Positions 46,801 to 57,919 of a DNA stretch of 64,000 bases are shown here, in pieces. The position numbers and the translations under genes were made by a program. Where the stretch lies: assembly GCA_020086605.1 (NCBI GenBank), contig JACBWW010000016.1:11639548-11703547 (forward strand), written 5' to 3'. How positions within the stretch are numbered: the stretch's first letter is position 1; each line of letters begins with the position of its first letter. The DNA is from Lanius collurio (Eukaryota > Chordata > Aves > Passeriformes > Laniidae). The notes under the pieces were generated by a model that was not told the DNA's origin, did no database searches, and was given only the letters and a program-made list of their open reading frames with translations.

Positions 46801-49800
46801 ACTGATGTGACAAATAATAGTTTTCTTTTGAGATGTCTTAAGCATGCACAGTCAAGGAAGAGCCTGACAGGTGAATTAGCAGAAAACCTCAACTTGCACT
46901 TGTGTATGAAGAGAATGTGGTAGACTGAGGTCTTTTGGATAGCATACGCAGTAACAGACAAGTTTAAATAAGAGAAGCATTAAGTTCCTTTGTTATATTC
47001 TTCCTGAAGTTTACAGCTCACATTATACACTAAAAATTTAAATGTTTTCTCTATCATTGTCAACCAATAAAATTTACTCTAACAAAAAAAGATAAAACTC
47101 TGACTCAGTGATCTAGCACTTCAGTAATTTACTATCATAAAATAGTTTTAAGTGCAAATGTTTTATCTTATGCCAAGCTGGACGCTAAAGATGTTTTGTC
47201 TAAAATATGAGATAATGGAAAGTGTATTGTGGCATATGAATTACTTTGGCCTCTTGGTGGTAAATGTTTGCTTAACCAGAAAGGAATGTGTTCAGGTCCT
47301 TGCCAAAGGAAAGGTATTGCTGTACTTTGCATTTAGAGTACTGTAAATAAAGCAGTAAATATGTTTCTGTTCACGTGTGTTAATCCACAAGTTATTAATG
47401 CATTCATTCAATAAGAAATGTAATACACTGTTATCCCTTTTAAAGGGTTTCAGTAAGAGGAGGTTGTGATTACTTTGGCTTCAGAGAAACTTGAAACCAA
47501 ATATTTTCATGATGATTTGAAGTTGAATATGACAGAATTTTTGCTCAAACTAAGTTTCCCTTAAATCCCAGGAACTCAATTCTTGATTTACCTCCAATAT
47601 TCTTCTTGTGTGCTGACTCCCAGTGTACTGCTTTTAATCACACATTATTGTAAATCATAAAGTATATAATTTCCTTCACCTATTCCATGTTGGTTTTGGC
47701 AAAAGAAAACACAACTGCATAATATGTTAATGATCAGAGGAGGTAGAGTAGCTATGGGAAATACTCCATGTACTGCCTACAGTATATTTTGCTTTTGCAC
47801 TTCATTTGCCCTTAGCTGATAACAATAGCTTGGTGGTAATTTAATAATGCTGCTTACAGAAAGAATTGCATAACTCAGATTGCAGCGTAAAAGTATCAGA
47901 GCATCCTTTGGATGCCACAGTGACAGCAAGTGAAAGCAACAAGGTCTCTCTTTCAGAAGCCTTTGAAATACTCCTTCCTTTGCCCAAAATCCCACAACCA
48001 GGTTTCTAGTTAGACAGTTGGGAGGGAACTTTACAGTTTGAGAGAGTAATTGTGGAAAGGGTGCTCAGTTTACTTTTCATTGTTGTGGTAACATTTGTTA
48101 TGTACCTGGTTTCACCCTCCGGGATGAAGAGGAGCCCTTTCCTGGGAAAGGACTGCACGTCCAAGTCCTGTGCCTCTGGAGCACGCATGAATGTGGGGAT
48201 TTCTGCAGGGAGCTTGGCTCTGATGATGCTGTAAGCAGAGATTTGCTCTGGCATGACAGGGGTGTTGTACCATCTTTTAGAAATTATTGCTGCAATGCTC
48301 CTGTACCAGAACAAGGGTATCTCTCCTACAAAAACAGCTCTAAGTGCTTCCAGTATACCTGTGCTTTAGTAGTTGTTCAGATAAGCTTTTTATTTCATCT
48401 TTCTAGGGCTTCACTGGTAATTCATAAGCAAACGTGATAAATGAGGTACACTACTAATCATGTAAATTAAACCTGTAGTGTTAAAACCCATAAGTAGAAT
48501 ATTAAGTGTTATTTTTAATTTAGAATCTGGTTTTGATAATGTATCAATTTTGATAGCTCTATGTCCATATCTCATTTGCTAAAGATATTCATTAAGACAT
48601 AATAAAATATTTCAAACGTTAGAGAAATTTGACTTTCATTCTCCTTTTGTTGTTTATGCTTAGGTGTTAGGAGGGTTTATAAAAATTATGCAGTTGGAGA
48701 ATAACACTGGATATATAATTTGATTTAAAAGATAGTTCTTCTGGACATGGTATCACCTGAAAATCATGTGAAATGCCAGAAAGCCTTTTACTTTTTTATT
48801 TTTCCCCAGCAAATGTACATTATGTCTTTGCTAGTATTAAAATCCAAAGTAAACTTCCTGTTATTTTTAAGGTACAATGAACTGGATGCCAGTAGAAGCC
48901 TTCTAGACAATCTGAAAGGCAAAGTAATAATTGAGTATCCAACATTATTTGTGGTCTTGAAAACATTGAAGAATGACATGGTGGTCCTTGGCCAAGGTGA
49001 GCATACATTTATTTCCTGTTATGTTATACTTGGATATTTTAGTTATATAAACAGTAGTTAAGGATATACCTACTAATATTGCCAGGAATGAGCAGTATGT
49101 TTTGTATTTCTTTCTGAAGGTATAAGATTGCTATTAAAAAAGCTGTTATGAATGCTCTTGTCTTAAAACTGCTGGCTGATGGCACACATCCATGAGCTGT
49201 ATTGGATGTGTTTTGTCTAACTTTGTTTACTGGTGCTTCACTGGAGTTTTTATATATTTTTAGCCACTAAAGTAAAACAGCTATTCAGACATGCCAATTT
49301 TTTTTATGTAGCAAAGCTTGACAGATTTGATTATTTCTAAAGAGTCAGGCTGTCTAGGGAAGATGAGTTTTAAGTAATCCTGCTAATCATGCAAAGGAAT
49401 CATTCTCCTTTATTTTCTAGCATAGCTTCTAACATTGGACAAATAATTCTGAATTGTGAGATAGTTATTGGAAATTATAATGGCAAAGTCACTTTTAGGG
49501 TGGGTTAAAAGCACAGTGTTGTCTTTTAAAAATTACTTTCTTGAGGGAAGGCTTTCATCTTGGAGTTAACATGGAAGAGAATCCAGATCTAGCAGGAATT
49601 TGCTTTTAGTTTTTAAGTTAATTTGAATTCTTCTCCCCAGTATAAAGGCTTCATGTCCCAACATCTCCTTCTGAAGCTAAAAGACTGCTAAAAGATATTT
49701 CAGCTGCTGTAACAGGGAATCCATTCTCATATCCTAGTCCCCTGCCTCGTCACCTTTGTTATCATATCCCATAGTTTTCAGTGATGGGCCAGTCTCCAAT

Positions 49801-52800
49801 TCTTACAGATTTTTTGCAGAAAAGCTTTGAGATATATTTCCAATTACTGTTTCCTTGCAGCAGCTCAGTCATGGCTCTGTATGTATATAATTTGACTGAT
49901 TAAATATGACACTGAGAATATTGTACCAGTGATACTGGACCTCCATGGATCTCGGCTGTTCTGGCCAGATTACACTGAGTGATCCCCTAAGTGACAGCAA
50001 TCTGCAGCCAAAGATATGGCACAAAAATTCCCTGTGCTATGCACTGCAAGGGCTTCTGAGAGGGAGACAGCACACTGGGGTGTAAGGTAGGAGTCAGGTC
50101 TGAGTAACTGGGCCCTGTGATACATACCCTGGAGGTGCACATACAGGCACTGGACTACATGAAGGTGAATGCTCCTGAGTTTATCCATTATTTCTTGGTC
50201 TAGGACCCTGTCTTTTCAGTAGTCAGCTGTACCCCTATGGTTTAGAGGTTAGAAGCAAATTACAATTGATTGAGTCATATACTTAATTTGTATAGGGTTG
50301 TTATTCTCTCCTGAGCTAATAGGGAGGTTGTCCTTTTAAGGTTATAGATTCAAGTAAGTGCTGATTGAACAATGGTATTTTGAGGTCACGCTGCTGCAGC
50401 TCCTACCTGACTCTGTAAAAGGCAGGGGAGAAGGGGAAGAGAGAGCCAGTAATAGCTGGGAAGTGCCAAAAGCTCTATCACAGGGCAGTGCAAGAGTGTG
50501 TCTTAAAGGCAGTAACCTTCCTCTGCTGCAGGAATCATTTGATTACTAGTCATCCTTGCAGGGATTCTGAGAACACTAACAGCCATTTCAGGTTTTGAGA
50601 ATCATTGATTTTTGTTGTTGTTGTTTTTTAAGTGTTTCTATAGACTCCATAAAAATTAATTTAATAGCTCCCTGTTAAAGTGTCTTGGGTATAGCATAGC
50701 AAAAGTTACAGCTAATGGCAAAAATGTAATGATTTTCACAACTTTTATCATAACTTATTGCCATCTTCTTGTTTAAAATATTAATAGTCAACTTTGGCCT
50801 TGAGTTAGGTTTGGACCCTCTGTTCTTGATATTTTTTCTGTTAAGAATGGGAATCTGTGACAGTAATTCCAGATGATTGGAGGAAAAGCATGTTCACAAC
50901 ATGAATATAAAAGTTGGAGGACTTTTTTGTTGCTGTTATTCTGCCTGAAGACAAAGTACCACTTTAGTTAGACTGTGTCCACAGTCATTGTGCTCTTCTT
51001 TTGTACATCATCTTTACAGAATATTGGGGGAAAAAAAAAGTTTTCAGTTTTCTTTGGCAGTTGCATTCACAGATAATTGTTAAGATAATTGCAAATCTTA
51101 GGTTAACCTCTGGACTGTCCAGGGAGAAGTCTGTTGTAATCAGAGAAGTATTTTAGCCCCTTCCCATCTCCCAGGAAGTGACCTTTCTGCTGCAGCATCC
51201 TCTGTGTTTCTTGCACTCCAGTTTCTTTGCCATGTATGGCTTTTTGTATCAGTAGCCTGCTCCTCCCAGTCCATCCATCCTGCTCTCACTTATCCTATTG
51301 CCACCAATGCTGCCTTTCCCCTCTCCTTGCTGGAGTGCCCAGAGGGACACTTGTCCCACTCAGAGCCTGCCCGGCTGACCTCCCTTTGCATTCCAGGCAA
51401 ACAGCTGCCACACTGATGAGTGGACATGTGGCAGGGTGGGTGCTGAGCCTGGGGGCTCAGGCTGCCATAACCCTGCTAACCCTGTTTGCATGGGACCCAG
51501 GCTAGAACAAGAAGAAAAGTCTTACAGGAATTTAACTGCTAAAATACTGTTACCTTCTTGAGCAATCTCAGATCTACTCCCTTTCCCATGAGCAACAGTC
51601 AAGTTTTCATAACCACAGCAACATGCACGTGCTGGGGAAAGATCACCATTTTCCCTGAGAGTCAAGTAATAACCCCCAAGGACTGGGGGATAGCTAGAGC
51701 TGAACACCTGCAAAGAGAAACTGCTAGGATTTATTTAGTATAAAGCAAATTTCTCCTATTCCTCTTCTCAGAAGTGGCTGAAGTATTTTGGCTGAAACTT
51801 TCAACTACATAAGGAAAATAAAGGTTGTGGAAGGAAACTGCCACTGAAAAACTTAAACTCAGAGTTTAAGTTTTAGATTATACGTAAACTGCATACAGTT
51901 TTATAGTGAGAAGGATTGGACAATCTTAATTTATAGGCAATGCTATCAGCACCATACAAATATGCTCTTTTTGAGTGAAGACAATCTATAATTCCTGTTA
52001 AATTTTACTGTAACAGACAAAAGTAAAATCTGTCTGTGGAACTTTGGTCTGAGTCAAAAGATTGCCACATTCTTTTATGTGATGTTTTGATGCTTGACTT
52101 GCTTAGTAGCAAAAACTACAGGTGCTCTGATTTCAGCATAGAAGGTCAGTCATGGCTGAAGATAGTAGGGGATTATAGAAGCTTTCACAGGCCTTACTTT
52201 GTGCATTACTCAGTACATATCTGGCATATAAATGTTAATTGATTATACACTAGATTTAGTATAGACAAAATGTGACCTCTGATGTTTCTGGGTGAAATGC
52301 TTCTATTTTCTTGAACAAATTCCTTGGAAAGTGTACAGGTGCACACTGTGTCCTATGCATTATCCATGTTTGCCAGCCGTAGAATTTCTCTTGACCAGAC
52401 AGTAACCATACTTCATCAGCTCAATTTTGGTAACATTCTCTTAATGAAACCTCTGATACTAAATGCTCAGAAACATCTTTAAATTCATAGATCAAATACT
52501 GAAAATAACACTGAGAGCAGAGTATGAATCATGGGCCTGGTTTGCTGTAGTTTATTTTTGTGCTGCTGAGTGTCACCAACCAGTGGCGTTTGATGACCTC
52601 ACCACAAGGTGACCAGGGTCAGTGCTTGTTAAAGAAGGATCCATGAGCTGTGAGGTTGAAGACCAGTTTTGGAGATGAGAGTTTCACTAAATGATCTGAG
52701 CAGAGCACAACAGCCATGCCCTAAAGCACAAGTTACTGTGCACCTTGACTATCACCAGACATAGCTTATGGAGTTACATTGCTTATCACTATCTTTAGGG

Positions 52801-53372
52801 TGCTAGAACATGTGGAAGAAACAAAAAGCTACATCATTTTAATTTTTCATTTTCATTTACAATTTCTCCGTAGTTCTACATCTTGAATGAAATGCTAAGA
52901 AAAGTGTAAATTATTTATAATTCAATACAGTTGTAATATATGTGTGTAGCATCCCAGAAAACAACACTTAAGCCAGAAGAATAATTTTAAATTGTCAGTA
53001 GATGTAGAGTTTTGTGGGGGATAAATACTCTGCTTTCCAACTTGACTGAAAGACCAAGATTTAAAAGCTGAAAGGAATTCTCAGCATTGTCTTGCTTTCT
53101 CCTTCAACAAGGTCCTACTCAGGGCTTTATCATGTGTCATGAGACTGATTATGTGTTGTGAAATAGCTGTCCTAAAGAAAAGTGTAATTAAAAGGAAAAG
53201 AAGATACTAAACTGCTTCTGTTTGATGAGGAAACAACATTGCTGAAACTAATGGCTTGTTTGGTTTTTTGTGTTCTATATCCTCAGATGGCAGTGAACCT
53301 TCAGAGAACTCAGACAGTGAAAGCTCATCCTTTTCATCTGTGGAAGAAGGGGAGATTCGGGACAGTTCATGA
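22875..53372 (+). CDS. ZNHIT6: Box C/D snoRNA protein 1 (zinc finger HIT-type 6), ten exons
   Basis: Exons: 22875-22894 (proposed), 24734-24799, 24889-24995, 25080-25165, 26384-26487, 32378-32446, 33241-33321, 33823-33903, 48872-48996, 53287-53372. Phases match at every junction and the total is 825 nt, 274 residues plus stop. Counting from ATG 22875, residues 8-42 form a complete HIT zinc finger: Cys8, 11, 20, 23, 28, 32, His36, Cys42. The rest matches the BCD1/ZNHIT6 family, for example [40 protein letters not shown] and [14 protein letters not shown]. The family works in the nucleus in box C/D snoRNP assembly with R2TP, NUFIP1 and SNU13. Human ZNHIT6 is about 470 residues, so the roughly 200-residue acidic N-terminal region is missing from this model; it may be truly absent, as in yeast Bcd1, or hidden in the 23113-23502 gap. 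Confidence 0.92.
22979..23112. repeat. 42-bp minisatellite, at least three units, runs into gap
   Basis: Units at 22979-23020, 23021-23062 and 23063-23104, then 8 bases of a fourth before the Ns. Units 1 and 3 appear identical; unit 2 differs at several sites. Each begins GGGAAGCCTCCTGTGAGCCT or a variant. The 42-bp period is 14 codons, and two plus-strand frames stay open through it. Confidence 0.9.
23113..23502. other. Assembly gap, 390 N
   Basis: Undetermined bases inside the CpG island, directly after the 42-bp tandem repeat. The true length is unknown, so any open frame spanning it is not evidence of coding. Confidence 0.99.
24734..24799 (+). CDS. ZNHIT6: ZNHIT6 exon 2, first half of HIT zinc finger
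   Basis: Acceptor ttctttcag, donor gtatttt. Encodes [20 protein letters not shown] plus C, giving five of the eight zinc ligands. Codons are split at both ends (AG|G and AG|C). Confidence 0.94.
24889..24995 (+). CDS. ZNHIT6: ZNHIT6 exon 3, end of HIT zinc finger
   Basis: Acceptor catttcag, donor gtaagaa. Encodes [20 protein letters not shown] and on to FTDLNLLS. Supplies the last three ligands (Cys, His, Cys). The preceding intron is 89 nt. Confidence 0.94.
25080..25165 (+). CDS. ZNHIT6: ZNHIT6 exon 4
   Basis: Acceptor accttcag, donor gtaagtt. Encodes [19 protein letters not shown] and continues to [13 protein letters not shown] is a family signature just after the finger. The intron before it is 84 nt. 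Confidence 0.94.
26384..26487 (+). CDS. ZNHIT6: ZNHIT6 exon 5
   Basis: Acceptor ttttgccag, donor gtgagtc. Encodes [20 protein letters not shown] and [15 protein letters not shown], the final Met split AT|G with exon 6. Matches the family 'NG/VGFTKRKENST' block. Confidence 0.94.
26488..32377 (+). other. ZNHIT6 intron 5 (5.9 kb)
   Basis: No exon, RNA gene or transposon identified with confidence. A moderately GC-rich segment at 29040-29310 has no recognised identity and might be an old repeat. Confidence 0.45.
32378..32446 (+). CDS. ZNHIT6: ZNHIT6 exon 6
   Basis: Acceptor gtttcag, donor gtacaga. Encodes [20 protein letters not shown] then VK. The split GG|G glycine joins exon 7. Begins the conserved C-terminal BCD1 region. 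Confidence 0.92.
33241..33321 (+). CDS. ZNHIT6: ZNHIT6 exon 7
   Basis: Acceptor ggtgaaag, donor gtgtgta. Encodes [20 protein letters not shown] and DPVVCQ. Only the G|GTG phase avoids a stop, which fixes both this exon's and exon 6's boundary. Confidence 0.93.
33823..33903 (+). CDS. ZNHIT6: ZNHIT6 exon 8
   Basis: Acceptor ttttttttcag, donor gtaaggt. Encodes [20 protein letters not shown] and RSRNSV, with split arginine codons at both ends. Confidence 0.93.
35093..35248 (+). mobile_element. CR1 LINE ORF2 fragment (reverse transcriptase region)
   Basis: Translation around 35130-35200 gives [15 protein letters not shown], and 35220-35248 gives SEEVPADW, matching the start of the CR1 reverse transcriptase domain (PDxxHPRVLKELAD ... 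GEVPxDW). Stops and frame changes show it is dead. It ends where the LTR begins. Confidence 0.75.
35249..35690 (-). mobile_element. Solo LTR of an avian endogenous retrovirus, truncated
   Basis: The segment resembles a widespread bird LTR: the plus strand begins TGTCATGTTTTAACC and contains GGTATGGAATATCCCTTTGG and a 'ctgctggtggggtggtgtgag' block. Read on the minus strand, a TATA-like ATATAAAT (35523-35530) precedes ATTAAA (35378-35383), so minus is probably the sense strand. No internal retroviral genes and no target-site duplication seen. The right end is approximate. Confidence 0.7.
38271..38299. repeat. Perfect palindrome, 14-bp arms, 1-nt centre
   Basis: Left arm 38271-38284 (TTAAACTTAATTTT), centre T, right arm 38286-38299 its exact reverse complement. 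Intron 8 of ZNHIT6. Confidence 0.85.
42913..42938. repeat. Perfect inverted repeat, 11-bp arms, 4-nt loop
   Basis: Arms 42913-42923 (TTTGTGAAGCT) and 42928-42938 around GCCT. Not purely A/T, so less likely by chance than the AT-rich ones. Confidence 0.85.
48872..48996 (+). CDS. ZNHIT6: ZNHIT6 exon 9
   Basis: Acceptor ttatttttaag, donor gtgagca. Encodes [20 protein letters not shown], then [20 protein letters not shown] and Q. Highly conserved family block. Lies 15 kb from exon 8, but the phase (AG|G in, G|AT out) is exact. Confidence 0.93.
48997..53286 (+). other. ZNHIT6 intron 9 (4.3 kb)
   Basis: AT-rich with a somewhat GC-richer block at 51180-51490; only the inverted repeat at 51848-51874 stands out. 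No gene or element identified. Confidence 0.45.
51848..51874. repeat. Perfect palindrome, 13-bp arms, 1-nt centre
   Basis: Arms 51848-51860 (AAAACTTAAACTC) and 51862-51874 around a single A. Its core resembles the TTAAACTTAA core of the palindrome at 38271. Confidence 0.85.
53287..53372 (+). CDS. ZNHIT6: ZNHIT6 terminal exon 10
   Basis: Acceptor tatcctcag. Encodes [20 protein letters not shown] then EGEIRDSS and TGA 53370-53372. The tail is rich in Ser and acidic residues, a typical casein kinase 2 substrate pattern, and differs from the human tail as I remember it. The splice phase is right and AATAAA follows at 53543. Confidence 0.85.
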
Positions 53373-53565
53373 CAGTTCTTTGAGAGAAGAGGGTGGAATG
53401 ACCTTTTATTTTTTTAATTATTTAATTTAATTTTTTTTATACTACTAAGCTCCTAGAGGTTTGGCTTAACTTCCTTTACTAAAGGTAGCATGCTCAAAGT
53501 GCTTGAGTATTTTTGGATTAATAATGCATATTTAGGGATGTAAATAAAAAAATGGGGAATTGTGC
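53373..53565 (+). other. ZNHIT6: ZNHIT6 3' UTR
   Basis: Short AT-rich 3' UTR from the stop codon to just past the first good polyadenylation signal; end estimated at 15-20 nt after the signal. Confidence 0.6.
53543..53548 (+). terminator. ZNHIT6: ZNHIT6 polyadenylation signal AATAAA
   Basis: Canonical hexamer about 170 nt after the TGA, followed by T/G-containing sequence near 53578. First clear signal downstream of the gene. Confidence 0.6.
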
Positions 53566-56500
53566 TTCCAGGAAAAAAATTTGTATTCTAATTTAATTGC
53601 AGTCTTAAATTGCAGTATTGTTTTTCCTTTTTCCCTAACCAGTTCAGTGCCAAATTTCTGGGTTTAAATATCTGATCACATATTTGTATTTATATGTGGA
53701 TTTGAACTTTAATGCTTAAATTTACTGGATAAAAAAGCACAGTTGTTTTATTAGATCAATTCCCTTTTACAGTATTTCTTTGTAACACTGAACTGCTGAA
53801 AATGCTCTTATGTTGCTTTCGACTTTAATCTTCTCTGGTGACATTTTGGGTGCTTGGTGCAATACTTCTTTTTTTGTTCCTTACTCAGTTGCAATCTTGT
53901 TTCATGTGTTAATGGATGGGTCAGACTGTCTTTTCAGGGTGGCGTGTTGCTGTGTATTTAGTCTTCTCTCCAGACCTTCTAAATTACCTTGGGTTTTAAA
54001 ATCCATAGAAGTGGATACATAGACTGGCACTAATGCAAATAACACTGGACTTCTAAAGAATGCTTGTGGTATGCGTCTCTTATTCCTAGTACCTTCTGAA
54101 GTTAGGTATTGTCATTACTAACTGGCGTATCAGCTAGATTTACCTACTTTAAAACAAAAATAGTAAAAGAAAAAAAAAATTCCTGTATAGTATTGTCTGC
54201 TGACAGTTGTTAACTTCTTAAAAGATTCCTAGATCACAGACCCCCTACCCTGTATCCAAGTCCCCCGTGCCTGTGGGGTCTGTCAGAGGATGAGAACAGC
54301 AATGCCACAAGCAGTGCAAGCCCCTCTTCCCACTGCACCAGGGCATTCTCAAGAACCAGCATCAGTCTTTGCCTTAGTTTTACAAGGGTCTGGACGAGCC
54401 AGCCTTTGTAAAGTCTTCAGGAGATAATCTAAACAATTCTCAGAGGTTGTTGCTGCCTTTGTAGCTCCCTAGTCTCTGTCTCCTGCTTGAGATGAGTGCC
54501 TTTGTGTGTTGGTGGCCTGGGGTGTGTGCTAAATGCCATGAAGGTGCTATTTCAGTCATGAGTGTTCTTGTGCCAGTGCTGATGTTGTAGGTAGAAACAC
54601 AACAGAAAGCAGTGAAGGAGGCTGTGGAGGTAACAGGAGGATGTGGGAGCAGTACAGGAGAGGGCTCAGGCTTCCAAACTCTGAGTCTGGGATTCAGGGC
54701 ACCAGGCTGCTGGGTCCTCACCAGTCGTCCAGTCGTGCTGCATGGAGAGGATTTTTGAGATGTTCAAAGTTTTAGAAGGGTTGGGTTTTTTTTTTTTTCT
54801 GTTTTAAAGAAATTGTACTTTAAAAGTTGTTTGCCATGACATCTCACTACTGTAGTTTGGACAGAATGTCAGTAGTCACATACTACTTTTTCTCCCAGTG
54901 GTATCATGTGTCCTTTCTCTTGTGTGTTTTGCAACCTCTGGTAAAACAGGAAAGTTTTTCTTCTTGCCTGGCAGAAGCCACCTGTGCTCTATTTTCTTTC
55001 TTAGTCATTGTTGGTCCTCTGCCCACCTCTTGTTTCAACATTTGTTTTTTTAACCCTTTTTAAAGGACCAAGACTCCTAGCTATAGGTGCTGCTTGCATA
55101 TTTTTTCAGTTCAGTAAAAGTGAATAAGCTTTTCCTAATCAGTGATTGCTGCACACTGACTTGGTAGCCACAAATTACTTTAGACCAGTCTTGAATTCAT
55201 TCATAGTAATACCAGTAAAAGAGCAGAACAGCAAAACTGCCACAGTTCATTTGCCAGAAAATGTTTCATCTGGAGTAAAAGCATGGCATTTCTGTTGGAC
55301 TCACAGCACACTGAAAATGAGAGTGCTACAAGCAGTAGTGTTGATCTGCATGTGTGTGTGATTAGTCTTTGGCTGAAGAACACAGATTTGTGATTTGCAT
55401 TACTTTTCTGTGCTCTTGGGGTTTTCATTAATTGTACAGAAGGGTTTGCCGGTGGCGTTTTTTTTCTTATATAAATCTACTTTAAGCCTCCTTGTGAGTC
55501 AAACACAACATAAATTATTTTTAAATGAAGATGCTGTTAAATCTGTCCTTCAGATTTAAATCCTTCTCTACCTTAAAGAAGGCTTTAAAAAATGATTAAG
55601 GAGCATTCCTGTGGTGGTTACTAGAACTGAAATTTCCCAGATGAAGCTGGGAATTGTCTTCAGAGTTCAGTCAAACTGAGATTAAAAGGCCATGGTAGCA
55701 TTTGCCATTCATTCCTAGGGTACTGCTTACCTATTTTTACAGTTACACTAATTTGAACAGAGGTGATTCATCAAATACAAACCAAAATGCAATCCAAATA
55801 TTTTATTCAATCTTTTTCAAATTTTCTTTATAATAAGAAATCAAAATTCTTCATATTAGTGGTAATTCTTCATAATAATGAAGTTATTGATTTAATCAAA
55901 GTTTATTCATTCTTTTGTTGAGCAGATGTTTTTTAACACTTTCATAGGCAGTTAAGGAAAATTCTTAATTTCTGAGTAATTTAACCTGGAACAGGCACCT
56001 TGCAATAAACCGAAGAGAGAAAAAGCATCTTCTGTATTTCTAAATTTCAGGTCAAGCACTCAAAATTGAAGACATGGAGCTGAGGCTGTCTAGAAAGTTT
56101 CAATCCTGTCCATTTTGAAAACATACTATTGTATTCTTATTACACTCAGATCCCGACAGGACTCTGCCTTGATTCAGAACAGATCATGTCTGTGAATGAA
56201 AACTGTGCTGTTGTTTTAATCTTTGTCATTCAACACCAGCTTGCATTGAGTGCTTGATTTTATGCCTACTATGCTTACTCATTTATTTTCCTCTATAAAC
56301 TATTTGTCAGAGAAGGAACAAGCTATTTCTGTGTAGCATTGTTACAGCATTTCTTTTAATGTTTAGACTTTCCAGCATGCTTGAGCTGAAGGACTATCAG
56401 CTTACAAAGAGTAAAGGCTCTTGTCTTGAATGAACACACTACTTAAAAAAATTAAAAGCTCAATGATGTCATCCCTTTTACAAACCTTAAAGAACAAAAA

Positions 56501-57891
56501 TAGAGCATAGCTAAGCACACAGCAATAGCTGGGAGGTAGGACTGAGTCAGCCATGGGAGAGAACTTGGTTCTTTTCCTTTTTTGTATAACTTCCTGGGGG
56601 TATGAGGCATAATTGAGTTGCCATGGGTAAACAACATTCTACCCCCTGGCAGTGTAATAGCTCAGTTTTGAATGAACACATTTGAATTCTAAGTTTTGCT
56701 GCATTTATCTTGGCATTAGGAATTGTTGATCCGTAGAGGAAAAGAGGGTCATGCCACAGAATGTGTGGCTGGCACTGGTCCTTAGAGACATGCTGGACCA
56801 GTTTTTGTTACTCCAGTCAACAGTGCAGTTTTGCTCTGCATTGGGGAAAACTCTTTGCAGTGCAGAACATGGACTCTGGTCTGAAGCAGTACATGGATTC
56901 TAAATTCATGGGAGTGCTGCTAGCAAGTCCCAGCTACGTGTTGTGTATCAGCATAGCTGAGACTCAGTCCTTGCCCTGCCACATGCGGCTCTCCTCTGTT
57001 GACATCTGTAGGAGCTGAGAATGTATAACACCGTGCAAGAGCAGGCTTTCCAAGGGTAAATATACAGCTGTGATGATGTAACTTCAAGCCCTGTTTAGTC
57101 ACAAACATTTCATTCTGCTTGAAGTCCTACACTCTTTTCCTGAAAACATTTATTCTTCTGCCCTCCAAAGGAAAAAATATCTTGAATTTATGTTTATGTT
57201 GTTGCTATGACATTCAGTTAAACTGTATGCAGATGCAGGTTCTGTTAATAAGCGAAAAAGAAATGAACTGTGTACTTCAGTGAACAAAGATTACACTGTG
57301 TTTGTATTAAAATGTTGCTATGGTAGTGCATATGGTTTTATTTGCTGGAAATCTGTGGTGAAATGGAAATAAGTCACATGTATGAAAGACAAGAAATGGC
57401 AGCAAAAGCAACTCAAAAGAAATACAGAAATTGAAAGTGAAGTTACAGATGACATGTAAAACCAGGTAAAAAGAGGGATAGTTGTTCTGCTGTTTGTCTG
57501 TGATTTGATAACAGAAGTGTGTTCTCACTGTGCCCCAGCAGGTCTCAGAGACCCATGGTACAGTGACTTTGCTCTAGTGATGCTTTTGTTGAGAGAGCTT
57601 CCGTCCCGCAATGGCCCTCTGTAGCTTTCTCATTGTTGCTTTGGAAGCGAAGTTCCCTTGTCTTGGCCTAACTTCATCACTGCTAACTTTTCTTGCAAAA
57701 AAGCATTTTCAGGATATCTTGCTATAGTAGGGTTTTTGGCAGGAAAAATCAATAGGGTGATAACATATGGAAAGCCACTAGAGCTTTGCCTACCTTTGGG
57801 GTAAGGGAAGTCTTTGAGAATTCGTGATAGAACAGTGGATTTAATTCCTTTTTATTTAACTGTCACAGTAGTCCTTGTATTTATCTAATCC

Positions 57892-57919
57892 ATTTGCATG
57901 AGACTTTTTTTATTTGCAT
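57892..57919. promoter_or_regulatory. Pair of POU octamer motifs
   Basis: ATTTGCAT (complement of ATGCAAAT) occurs at 57892-57899 and 57912-57919, exactly 20 bp apart on the same strand, about two helical turns. Functional use is inference. Confidence 0.3.

Larger units (their letters stand above)
33904..48871 (+). other. ZNHIT6 intron 8 (15 kb)
   Basis: About half of the gene's span. Contains a CR1 fragment (35093-35248), a solo LTR (35249-35690), two inverted repeats (38271-38299, 42913-42938) and short simple repeats such as (ATT)n near 45179 and (AT)n at 46644-46657. The longest open frame (40954-41445) is not convincing. No nested gene recognised. Confidence 0.5.
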
